Assembly: GCA_036872755.1 (NCBI GenBank)
Contig: JAVHNS010000013.1
Location: 930,001 to 994,000, forward strand
Reading direction: 5' to 3'
Origin: Orbilia blumenaviensis
Lineage: Eukaryota; Ascomycota; Orbiliomycetes; Orbiliales; Orbiliaceae
DNA length: 64,000 nt
The translations under genes and the position numbers were made by a program. Numbering within the stretch: the stretch's first letter is position 1; the number at the start of each line of letters is the position of its first letter. Shown here piece after piece: positions 14,501 through 26,331 of this stretch. The notes beneath the pieces were generated by a model. That model had not been told where the DNA came from, searched no databases, and worked only from the letters and a program-made list of their open reading frames with translations.

Positions 14501-17500
14501 GGTGTCACGGATACAAATTATCGAGATCGTATGCCACCAATCCTCGGCCAGGTTTCACTTATTGGCGGGCGGCTACAGGCCTATAGGTGTTTTATGTGTT
14601 GCTGGTGTCCTCAACTTGTACTGCGACACGCCAACACACCAATGAAGGTTGGGACTGATTACTCTCATTGGGAACTGATTGCTCCGTGGGCTCAGGTGAA
14701 GACAATACTGTGCAAGGTAGGCCGCCGAGACCGAAAGCCTTTTTGTCCTAGGCTTGGCTCATGATGGGTACGTATGGCCAATCAAGGTATGGAACGAAAG
14801 TTTATGGACGCTGAACTAACGCGAATTCATTTGCCAGGTGCGTCGATACCGACCTCGCAGTTGTCTATCCGGTTCAACGACGGTCGCCTTGCGGGCTTGA
14901 CGTCCACTATATCGGTTGCTCACCTGGCTGTAGCCGACCCGGGAAGCCCTCTTTTTCCCAGCCACCCCGCAATTTGCCCGTCTCTTTACTTCCGCAACCC
15001 CCGGTTCGAATATTTACCTCTGGGCCTAGCCGAACGCGGAATGAAGCCCTGCATGAACTAGGACGGTGTACCGAGCTAGCTTGACAGGTAACCGGCATTG
15101 ACAGCTCCGACTCCCAATAATTACCGAGGCAGCCGCCAATCATGCGGAACGGCCGAGCCCTGGTGCAAATCGGTCATCTCCTACCACGCTCAACACGACT
15201 CGAAACGTTGTATTTTCGTGTTCGGTACTGTGTTGCTCCTACAAAAGGTACAAGCCTCAGCTGGCCAATCCTGTCAATGCTGTTGGTACAGTGCAGTAGC
15301 GGGTGGAAACTAAGACCTGCCACTATCGATGACTAGCATGACATGTCGACAACTGGAGTATTGCCTGGATGTGTTACGAGACTACCTAGGTCCAATTCTG
15401 TGTTATGGAGCTGCAACTTCGAGCCGAAGCCCAGTGCATGAGGTTTAGGGCCTTGGAGTTCGACTCAAGCTGAATTCTCATGCGTCCCGAGACGGGTCCC
15501 GCTCATCAACAACAACAACACGACAAGGCCACGGAAGTTTGAATTTCAGGCAGTCCAGGCCGCGTGAGGGGCATCGGGAATACCTTTCCCCACATTTGAG
15601 AGCCAGCGTATCACAACTAGTGGTTACTTAAGAGCGCTACTATACCCAAGCGGCATATTTTTGGTTTCAGCTGCAGCTGTTGCTCACCTCTTTGTTTTTG
15701 CAACAAGGGATAGTAATAGGAGGGCTTTTTGTCTTGCGCCCGCAAGAATTTATCCCACTCGGGAGAAATCACAAAGCTAAGTGGTGTACGGTTAGCGGAC
15801 TTGCATCTCAGATGACCCGTGGGGAGGATTCTTAGGACCCGACACAGTGGTGATTCGACAGTAAGGACCCACAAGTACCCGACAAAATGGATGTCGGGTC
15901 AGTCTCCCAATCGCAGCACCAGAGATATTGAGTCCCGTCAAATCATGGACGGTCGCGCCCTCGCGTGATGTGCTAGCCAGTTTTTTTTATTCTCGGCGAC
16001 GCTGTCATGGTCACATTTGCAAGGTTAGGCTTGCATCACTTCCCCTCGCGACATTCTGATCGCCTTACTTTGTAGAATTTCGAGTTGGGCTTGATGTTTT
16101 TTTTTATTAAACCCACTGAAGAGGCAGAAATAAAGGACGGGGGAAAACAGGAGAGAAATTGAGTTAGCGTTCGGTGTTGGCCTAAATAAGAAGAATGGGT
16201 GACTTGAGGAACTGCGACGAAAACCCTGTACCAATGCAAAAGTCATATCGATACCATTATACTATGCGAAGGGGGCTCGATTACCCCGCTTGTATTAGTG
16301 TCAGGTTCGCAATTGCAACGTTCCTGGCGAAGCAAAACTCTGATATATGATAGCATGGGATCCTTAGCTTGAGTATAGAATTGATCGTCATATAATGTAT
16401 AACTGCTAGTCCCTATGGATCCATAGACCCCAATCAAGCTGTGGACTGATGGTTGTGTGGTAAGAAGAACCGAGGGCTTGTTTGTAGTAAAAATTTGGGA
16501 CAGCCTCAGCGTCCGTGCGAATCCAGTTCTGCATGAGTGGCGTACGGCACCTGATTGAACTCATAAGTTATAACTATAGCACTAGTACTAGCTTTTATTG
16601 ACTGACCAAAAAAAATAATAATATTGGGAAATGCATCATGATAGTCATGAAGAAAAATACCCTCGGAGCTGAAGGGCAAAGTTTTTAAGATGTAGACATA
16701 CATTTCGAAATTTCCAGAGACCTCATCGGTTGTGGTCATCGCTGGAGTTTTGTGCAAGCACTAATCGATTTGGTTTGTTGACATCACGAAACGTTCGATC
16801 GAAACTCTCGAAACGGGCTAACGGCTTGCTAGAATTTGATAACCAGCCACCCCAGTTTCCACCCCGAGGTATCTAAATCCTTTGTAATTATGCGAGCCAG
16901 CGTGTCCATATATAAGTGACCTTCTTAAGATCTACAACCGCCATCTGATCAAACTCTCTCGATGCATTATGGCTGGATATCCCTTGCTTCGGGTGGGGCG
17001 AACACGGCTTGATGTCAATTCAGGTTGCTAATCGATTTTTGGGCAAGCCAATTAATGCGGGAGCTAGTGCTACCACGCGTCTGGTCTACGGGGCACACGA
17101 TCCGAACGGAACGGTATGAACCTCCCGCAAAGCTAGCCATTCGATTTACACTAACCTGAAGGCTACTAGCAGCTTTTTCGATCCTTCAAGTCAACCCGGG
17201 CTCGGAGATGTGATTCTATGGCTCAGCTTGCATGATGAGTCGAGAAAATGCATCATGCTGTGATCTCGAGTAGATATGATGCACCTATCAATTAATCAAA
17301 AGCTCTCAACAAGTATCTGACTGCCCCTTGAAGTCCTATTGTTTTTCAGTTGTCCTGCGTCTGGGCACTCGGCCCTCGTTCAAAAGAAATCCTATAAGAA
17401 GCCAGCTGGCTCCTCCCAGCAGTCAATAGAAATTTCAGAAGATCAAGTTCATCAGCTTCTCACTTCATTTTCTCTAGTACGGTATCCATTGATCCAACAC

Positions 17501-17595
17501 TGCAATAACCCACTCTCAATACTCCTACCTATCTATATATATATCTATACATTTACATACTCCCAGTTTCGGGACGTTCCAACTCGTACGCAGAA

Positions 17596-17752
17596 ATGTC
17601 TTCCCAAGATAACACGTCAGAAAGAATACATGATGTATCTCCCGATCACCACACACCAGTAGAACCAGAAATAGATCCCAGAAGGGGCATAAATAGCGAA
17701 GATAATCAGACCGTTGACAACGGTGCAGAAATCGACCCACGGGATGGCAAGG
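17596..17752 (+). CDS. Possible first exon of a small hydrophilic protein (weak)
   Basis: An ATG follows a C/T-rich stretch with a TATATATATAT run (about 17533-17544). It opens a 52-codon hydrophilic frame, MSSQDNTSERIHDV and on, ending at AAG before a possible GTATCA donor at 17753. The sequence EIDPR occurs twice inside it, about 20 residues apart. An in-phase acceptor (ACCAG at about 17891) would add IKDKGTDPSSRCNGAQS before a stop. I do not recognise the protein. The frame could also be the remains of a longer gene or chance; nothing but composition and the leader supports it. Confidence 0.2.
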
Positions 17753-18867
17753 TATCAATATACCCATTTTCTATTGAACGTATAGGCCGAATCTTTGCAC
17801 AAGTCTTATAAACTTAGGACATCTCTCGGTATTCAGTATTTATTTTGCAAATTTGAGCGTATTAGGTAACTGACATGACCAATGGACCAGATCAAGGATA
17901 AAGGAACCGACCCGTCTTCCAGATGCAATGGAGCCCAGTCATAAACTGATACTGTCGGCGGTATGGAGACTGTGTTATGAGACAGGCGGTAAGTGCATAC
18001 CCAGAATTTCCGAAAATATACGAGTTCATTCTCTTCTAATAATTTGGTCGATTGCATGATACGCCATAGGGATAGTTCAAAAGCCCACTCGAGTGGAACT
18101 TTGTGTCATGAGGCCACCAATACTCTGCCTAGTAGTGTTATGGGATGCGGAATTAGTAGTGAAAGAGTTTATACATTGGGCCCACGGGTCGTATGGCATA
18201 TGGCCACATGGTTACTAAGGCGATTTCGTTAGGCCGGGATTTCTTTCTAATTTCTTTTCCCTCTGAACTTTTTTTTTGGTCATGTATGCATATTATCCTT
18301 CCCCTACCTTTCAGCTGGCATCGATAAAGTGTTCTAGCAAAACAAAATTCTTCTTCTAAAAAGAGAAGGCCAAATGTCGAAAGGTTCGGATCTTGTTGAG
18401 TGTTTCTTTACTCTTCCATAAAAGTTTATACTTGCGTTTGTTGGTATCGTTCCTTCATAGCACCCATTCGACTCAATTTAATACAAGATCAAGTAAATCA
18501 TTTCAATCCTCTGTTCGTATATGATCGTATACCAACCAAATTACACGTTTCTGTTAAGATAACAAAATGCTGTCCATGCACTGATCCAGATTTGAACTTC
18601 TTGAAAAATTAAATATATTACCTTGTCCTAGTCGACCAAAAAAAAAACTATTCATATACTAGCTTTGGCCATGGACAACAATGGAGAATGGTGGCCGACC
18701 TTGTGGGGCGGCTCACGAGGCTAAGGGCCTATGAGATGGCCATTTCCTTTTGCATCGAGAGGTAATTATTGAACGTGGTACGACAATTTCGAAGGGATGC
18801 ACTACCCTAAGAAACACGTTCACCTTGAAATCCGCCTGATGCTATATACACAGGCGTGGAAGCAGCC

Positions 18868-18869
<2 letters not shown>

Positions 18870-18899
<30 letters not shown>
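18870..18899 (+). repeat. Tract of 30 adenines flanked by inverted CTATAYACACAG
   Basis: Thirty A residues in a row follow agcagccgt. About 20 bases before the tract is CTATATACACAGG and a few bases after it is CTGTGTGTATAG; these are inverted copies with one mismatch. A tract of this length could be the poly(A) tail of an inserted retroposon, but the flanks are inverted, not direct, so they are not target-site duplications. Confidence 0.6.
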
Positions 18900-18904
<5 letters not shown>

Positions 18905-21900
18905 CCTTCTGTGTGTATAGTTTTCTGGACGGTCAATGCAACGCATCGTCTCCCAGAAAAACATGCCTAGTGACCAAACTGAAAACCGAGGCTTCCGGAT
19001 GGGTGCTATAGATTTCCTTGCTATCTTTGTGGAATTATTTCCTCCTAGAGGCTCAAACTTGGCTCTATGGATTTAAAAAACTCCTCCATAGTTCAGTTAA
19101 TTTTAATCGGCCCCTCAATTGCTCAACCGGTCAACCATTCTTGATTTTCGCGTTGGATCCTAAACAGCTAACGCTCCTAGGTCACAGGGTCGATCTTGCA
19201 TACAAACAGGATCAATTTTCTCACGCCAACGAGATGGAACTACATCAGGGGTGTCTATACCATATGATATCGTGATCTGCAGGCTGAAAATCGATTATCA
19301 GTGATCTCAACTGCAGCTATGGCTATAGCTCGTGCGATTTCACATTCTTAGCGTAGCTGGATATCACTCAGCTGCAGAATGTAAGTACCTTTCTCTTGAG
19401 AGTGCAGGCGTGACCGAAGTTTGATCGTTCGTGTAAACGATGTCTCAACACCGGCCCGAGTCATACGGAATGGTTTCCTTTTTTTTCAGGATTTTTTTTG
19501 CTCCCCCTTGATACAGAGGATGTGCAATTAATCTATGCGGTCTTTCTATTGGTGCACGTTCCCTAGTGTTCAAACGCCTCACTATGATATTTCTTGTTGA
19601 TATCATGATATTGACAGCCGCCCAACTAACAAACCGTCTCATCAGTGTGAACGGGAGGTAAATTTCATTTGGTGTATCTATACATCTATTGTATTTACAT
19701 GCACCCACCCCTGTTATTGTGTCGACAATGGCTTGGTTCGTACATTTTCATATGTACCTGCTGTAGGCGAAAAGTGGGAAAGAGGTTTCTAGAAGCAAGT
19801 ACATTTATTTTTCCTGCCGAACGTCCAAGCCAGATATTGCTGCCTGAATTAATGCAAGTTTGCGAGTGTGAATTAATTCGAAACCCGGTCCTGGGGACTC
19901 TGCATTGATGCGTCTGGTGGTCAAAAATAATTGGTCCGGCAGGTTCTGAGCACCGAGCACATGTATACTCCCGAAATCCAACACCCCACGCCCTGTCTGA
20001 ATAAATTCGTCCTGTGGTACCGCAGCTGGGAGAAATCCCCGTGTATGCAGTGAACAGCTGCCTTCTCGACGCAGGAGGTGTATTAAATTCCAATCAGACC
20101 ACAATCTACTGCCAGCTGCCGTTAGAAATGAGGCGGCGAAAAAATTCGTTACAAAAAAGGATAAAAAACAAAGTTGCGTAAAAAAGAAACGCTTGATCTC
20201 GCGGTGCAGGAACGCCGCATTCCAATATTATTGTTGCATGTGTCCTCAAACCGAGGGGATTAAAACAACTAGAGTCGCCTGCAGATAACTAAAGTTTATG
20301 TGCTATTCCTGTCCCTAATAGGAAAATTTCAAGCTCCTTTGAGCTTAAGTTTTGGGAAATTGTTTCGTCCTACCTAGCTGTCGTCTTCGCTTCGACCCCT
20401 CTGAGTCGAGCTTTGCTGAAGTACGGCTGATGCACTTAGATGCTCAGTCTATCATATGGACAGAAATCCTTTGCCGTACTTCTTAGTCAACTAGAACCGA
20501 TCTGGGTATACGCGGTCTATCTGAGTACATATGTATCTGCTACCAATAACGGCCGAAGTCATGATCATTTTGTCCCCCCCACCCTCAATTCCTTAGTAAA
20601 TTAGTGGCGTTCTAACGAGTTACATAGATTTATTGGATACCTGGAACGTTTCGCATTGACATTAGCGTATAACGGGGCTAGAAGCATCGCTGTACAGCTT
20701 AAGTGCCTCGCCTTTGAAAGATCTTTTTAACAGCTAGCGAGGTCACCTATGGAAAATAGTTAACCTATCTACCGATAATTGGTCTGACGCTCTAAGAGGT
20801 GCATAAGGTTCTAGTATTGTAATAAAAGACTTCATGATTGTCCAACCATAGATAGTCATATTCTTTAAACTAAGGTACCAGCCGCAGAGATACAAATACA
20901 CTGATCTAGACAAGCAGGGTCTGCGGCACCGGATCCTCTGAAAAGCAAGCATGTATGCTGACCGCAATATTGGAATGAGAGGGGCTCGCATCCACTAGGC
21001 ACCTATGAGCTTTCGTTACACCTCTTTCTTTGCCGATGAACCAGCGAACAACCAGAAACTTTCAAACCAGTGCTAACGGTGTCATGTCTCATTCTACAGA
21101 ACTTCAGCGCCCAGTCCAAAAATTATTCTATCGACTGGCGTTGCAAATGCGCTGTACAAGTCCCGGATGGCTTAAGTTTGAAACAGGCCCAAAAGGGTTG
21201 GGATGGGGGAAAGCCTAGAACAATTTCTTCCCGCTTTTCCCTTTGCCGAAATATTCAGTTTTGGTGCTCTCTACCGTCATATGGCTTATTTCGCCTGTTG
21301 GCTTCGCGGTGCTCAGATAACCACTATTCCAGAATAACGGGGTTTTGTATTACTGTTCTAACCCAGTTATATGAAGGTATTCTGGTCATAATATCGTATC
21401 AAGGCCGTATAGACGACGATAATATTGTTGTGATCCCGGTTCAATCTATAATACCACACTGATACCGTATCAATCCCGAGGGCACCCCTGGCACAGTAGG
21501 TGTATAGTACCATGGCTTCAGATCCACATGAAGATTAAATGATCCGGCGTGAGCCACCAACATCGTAGCGTTACCGGCATCAAGGTAACCATGAGCTGAA
21601 AGTACCAACTCATCAGTACAACGTGTGATCACATGCGTATCGTGGTTATGACATGCGAACATGACTTTTAGTGTAACATAGATCTATAGAAACGGCTCTC
21701 GCACATCAGAGCCTAGCTGTTGCTGGGTATTTAGATATAAATAATTTAATTTTTCTTCACGAAAACTCTCCTGTAGGTGCGAACCCATATAAATTAAGAA
21801 CATATAACAGTCTCTCGGCACCATTAACATTTACTACGACCCCCTTCGCGATACATAGCATCTGACTAACTACGGTCCGACTCGGAGGAGAATATAAGAA

Positions 21901-24900
21901 TGTAATTGCGCGCAGGGCTCCGTAAGTCCTAGAAGGGAGGGGGCTGTTATTAGATTGTATTATCCTGGATCCACGGACGGTGGCCTTCGGTACCGCGAAA
22001 CCCTCCAATACATATGGGGAGGAGGACCTTTATAGCCGTATAATAGGGAAGCTAGGATACGAAAAACTTTTACAAGGTCAGCATGACGTGTAAGAACGGC
22101 CGAATCTAAAGTAGGAGGGGCGGATTTGAAGGCATATTTGCAGAGAGGTTGGGACTAAGGAGGTGCCTCTAAAGTTGTCTCGTATCCGGAAAGAAGCTGT
22201 AGGAAAAACAAGCCGTGACTCTCGTATGATGGAGGAAAGATATTAGAACGCTGCGGGGCACATGAGTCGATTTATTATCGGGAAAGGGCCAGCGGGTAAG
22301 ACTTCCGAAGACTCTAGCTCCCTTTTCAAGCGCGAGGCTCCAACATCAATAGCGTTAAAAGTTTGATGGCTTGATTCCCGGGGTAGTTGACGATGTATAT
22401 CTAGTTTGCCGGTCTCAGTCAGCGACACCGGAGGGCTAATCCATACTCGCAGATGTAGCTAGGAGTGCGAATTCTGTGGGCGTGATTTCAGGGAGTCATC
22501 GACCCTTGAGGTAGGGCTGTCGTTGGGAACAAAAGGAACGGAGTTTTCGAGTCGGCTCTTCGATTAATTATATTGTGGTATCGGCGGATGGTATAAATCG
22601 ACGGTGCTTGAATAGAAAATATATCGACGGGGCATCGGCGCGTGTGTGTGGCATGTAACGAAGCGCGAACAAAGTCCCTCTCGAACACGTCTATGCAGAT
22701 TCAAAATATCAGTATTAATACCCAAGTATCCAACAAAGGATACTTCGAACATTAGCGAAAGGCTCCTCGAGAGTGATCTAATTTGGAAACTTACATTATA
22801 TTACCGCTTGAAAATACTGGAATATGTAAAAAAAGAAGTCTGATAAAGCGCGAAGGTGTCTACCAAGCAGTTTGGATATCGACAGTTCTCAACCGGTCAC
22901 CTTGCGTAGTTGACAATGGAAGGCTGCCTGCTTGAAAACATTACTAGCCGCTCGCCCCCAAAGTAAAACCGAACAATCCAAACACCGATGCCTGGAAGAG
23001 ATATCTAAGAAAGAACCTTCGGGGAACTAGAACGAGCCATAGCCATGATTATACTGGAAAGTCAATCATGTGGATATAAGAGGGGCGTCGAATGTAAATA
23101 ACTAAATTTATATTTACTAACGAGAAGGATACTAGGAGTAAATATCCTGGATAAGATTAATCGGTGGTGAGAAAGGGCTAACATGTTTCGGAGAAAGGGT
23201 TTTGAATGGACGGCCGCCAGATAAGCCTTGGATTTATGGACCGTGTGACCCCAAAAACTCCAACTACCATTTACCGAGGCTGGTTTACGAGGGCAGGATA
23301 AACAACTACGCTGTACAATTGTACAATATTATAAGCCTAGTTGATATCACCTCGATATCGGAGGGCCCAATACACCGACTCTAACATAGGGTAGATAAAA
23401 TTTTAGGTCTAACCGGGTCCATTCCAAACTGTTCAGCACTGGCTGGCCTCGTAAGCACTGGCGTGGAAATCGGCTTCAAACTGCCAGCTTTCGGGTCAAT
23501 TACTCAACAAGTTGAACAAATTACCCCCTGGCTTAAGGGTCATTCTCTACAAACTTTCGGTACCGAAGACATATTCAACCGGCTATATCAGCCTTATGTG
23601 ACTTCTAAGATGTCCGGAAAAACGCAGGTATCCACATAGGCTTCCCCGCACCCCGCCTGGCTTTAAATTTTGAAAATTTAGCCCATGGAATCGACTTTGG
23701 GGCGCTGCTGTGTAAATTTGTATTCCTTGGCTTTTACCTGGCAGCCATGAACTCGGGATGAATTCACTCTGTTTATTTTGCTCGAAAGCCAACAGACTAT
23801 GTATATATACAGGAAATACCCCAAATTTGCAAATCTGAGATACCTACAGTACTATCTAACTTTAAGTGTACCTTTTCCTATCATCTAAATAAAAATATGG
23901 AACTTAGGGTGTGGCATGCAAGTCGGTGGTTTGAGCTGCCCTCCGAGTAGACACCCATCGAGTATTTACTGCCACGGATACGCGGACTGTGATTGTAGAT
24001 ATGTCGATACTTAGGCATACTGAATACAAAACTGTACAGATCCCATTACAATGGGAACATATTAAAGGGAGTTTGAGGTATCCTTAAGCAGTAAGTGGGT
24101 CTTGAAAAATTCACCAAATCCCCTATGGTAGGGACGTCTGTACCAGGTACCGGTATACCATGAACAAATTTATAATTTAGCTGACTACATAACTCGCATG
24201 ACTGTTGGGCTAAAGATCTTAAGTAATTTATCACTAACATACAGCTAATCATAGAGACCAGGCTAAATAGAAAACTTATAAACAAATAAAAGAAGCAGGC
24301 GGGTATCTTAGCCGTCCCAGTGGAAAGCCCTCTAGTAAGCGCATTCCAAAATTTAAAAACTTCAACAGCATACAGGTTTGCTCAGAAAACTATTGGACTT
24401 GCAGATGTTGAGTTATGCTGGTTTCGAACCTGAGCATGCAGTATAGTACCAGGAGAAGCAAGAATACTGTTCCGTGATGTCCATTGATTTGTTTGAAAAA
24501 ATTATCAACCTCGCTATCCTTCTCTTGCAAACTATTGAGTCTAGGACCCCGAGCATAAAAGCTTGGAGGAGCTCCCATTCCCAGTAGAAGGTTGAGTGGT
24601 TTGCCCTTCCCCGCCGTTTTCAGATCCCCGCGATCCATCTACAGAACTAGATGGTGATCTAGACGGTTGGTTGTTTAGTTGGAGGTCACGAAGGTCAAAG
24701 TTCGAGGAGCCGTATATTAAGGGATCTTTGCCTAGCCTCCTCTTGACCTTGAGGTTTTCAAATTGCTGCTAATGTATATTGTTGCGTTAGCTGTTGATGT
24801 ATTTTAAGGCGGTATAGCCGGTGCATACAAAGATTTACCTACAGATTTTTCTTTGCTGGCTCCTCCCATGATGTGTCCGATAAAGAGTATTCGTAGCGTC

Positions 24901-24921
24901 GAGGCTGGCTTACGAGACCAG
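24901..24921 (-). repeat. Dispersed TGGTCTCGTAAAC repeat, copy 2
   Basis: On the minus strand this reads ctggtctcgtaagccagcct followed by c, one mismatch from the core at the AAGCC step. A related short form, gtagtctcggtccca, lies 90 bases further on between two copies of ggtactagag. Confidence 0.65.
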
Positions 24922-25830
24922 ATGTATATGTGTTTGAAGTTTAATTGGCGTACGAGAATAAAAGCTTTTATGGTGGTATGGTACTAGAGTAGTCTCGGTC
25001 CCAGGTACTAGAGCTGGGGAAGAATATAGAAGGAGGTACGGGTTATTTATAGAGAGCTTCAAACAATCAGTACGGCCAACCAGGCCGGATACTCCTTACT
25101 CTATGGCTCTATAACTGCTAAGAAAACCAAGGGAGTGTCTAGTGAGTTGGATGACTACCTGGCCGCCTCGATTTCTTTTTCTTTTTCTTTTTACTTTTAC
25201 TTTTTCTGCCCCGCCAGATCCGCATCGGACCCGATGGTTAGAGGTAGATAAGAGGGATTCTATTCGTCAGTCAGAGGCGTTATTTTTCTTACATTTGTCT
25301 CGATGGGGGGCAACTATGGCGCCTCATTAATACACCCGTCAATGTGATAATTATGAAAAGTACAGCGGCTACTACAGTTAACTGCAATCCGAGGCATCCA
25401 GAACAAATTTAACAAGGTTGAACTGCAGGTCTGGGGCTGCTTATCTGTTCTAGACCCCGTTCTACGATTGATCAATGTTGAGACTGAGATCTTGAGCTGT
25501 AGTTTCCATACTTGCAGATGAGTAGCTACTGCGACTGAGACTCTCGCACGCGCGCATATTTCATCGAAGTGGGTCTCGCAAAGTCTTGCCATTACAAAGC
25601 GTTCTATCTGTTTCGTACTAACCAATGACTGGGAGACTGCAGCCGGATTTCATTCCTCCCGCGGTCCCGGGGGGCAAGTCAAATATACAGGGGTACATAG
25701 ATACGGGGCCCGGGATGATATCCGGTGACGCGTGCAAGGATGATGTCGACTCGGGTTACTAATAGGACACAAAGCTTTAAAGGCAGTCAAGCCGATATGC
25801 GTGCGCGCATGCATACTTGAGTGTAAATGA

Positions 25831-25872
25831 AAGTACTTAACTTACTTACCTTGGTGCTCAAGTTAAGTACTT
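25831..25872. repeat. Hairpin with a perfect 13-bp stem
   Basis: AAGTACTTAACTT (25831-25843) and AAGTTAAGTACTT (25860-25872) are perfect reverse complements separated by 16 bases. The flanking sequence has GC-alternating and CTTAGGTACC motifs. There is no gene nearby, so a terminator role is unlikely. It may be a small remnant of an inverted-repeat element. Confidence 0.7.
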
Positions 25873-26172
25873 AGGTACCGTCACTGGGCATTCGAAACAT
25901 ATTAAGGCCTTTTTGCTTGCTCGAATTCGGACTCGAGATCTGCTATCCGAGCGCAACATGCACGGGCAACACAGAGGGTTAACTAAGAAAACAGAATTAA
26001 ATCTCGCGCGGATGCTCAACTAAGCATTTAAGTGAGTGACGCTATTATTTGTGTATGAAAGATTCGAGATTTTTGCTCGGGTCAAGTAATGGCGAATTTA
26101 CATGATGCATGAATTCTCCATAGCGATTGCTAATCCAGATTTTTTTTTTACGTGAGATGGGACCATTTCGTG

Positions 26173-26331
26173 GAGGCTGGTTTACAAGACCAGGTGATAT
26201 CAATTCCAGTGCCGAGACTGGGTGCGAATCCTTGCACCGATCAGTGTTAGCCCCAGTTATAGACCTTGTACTTGTATCCTGTATGTATATAGACACCCCT
26301 TGAGTTAAACCTGGTCTCGCAAACCAAGCTT
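26173..26331. repeat. Element bounded by inverted TGGTCTYGTAAACC copies, with a B-box-like site
   Basis: A minus-strand copy of the dispersed motif (26173-26194, gaggctggtttacaagacca) and a plus-strand copy (26311-26331, ctggtctcgcaaaccaagct) face each other over about 115 bases. Between them GGTGCGAATCC (26221-26231) resembles the Pol III B box GGTTCGANTCC. Downstream is tgtatatagaca, also found before the copy at 37236. The minus-strand copy reads, on the plus strand, TGGTTTACAAGA, which has A-box character. This is consistent with a small tRNA-related or inverted-repeat element of about 160 bp. Identity is inference. Confidence 0.45.

Noticed and set aside
25142..25330. Signal-peptide-like frame with FLFLFLFTFTF
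   Set aside because: The hydrophobic run is produced by a CTTTTT microsatellite.
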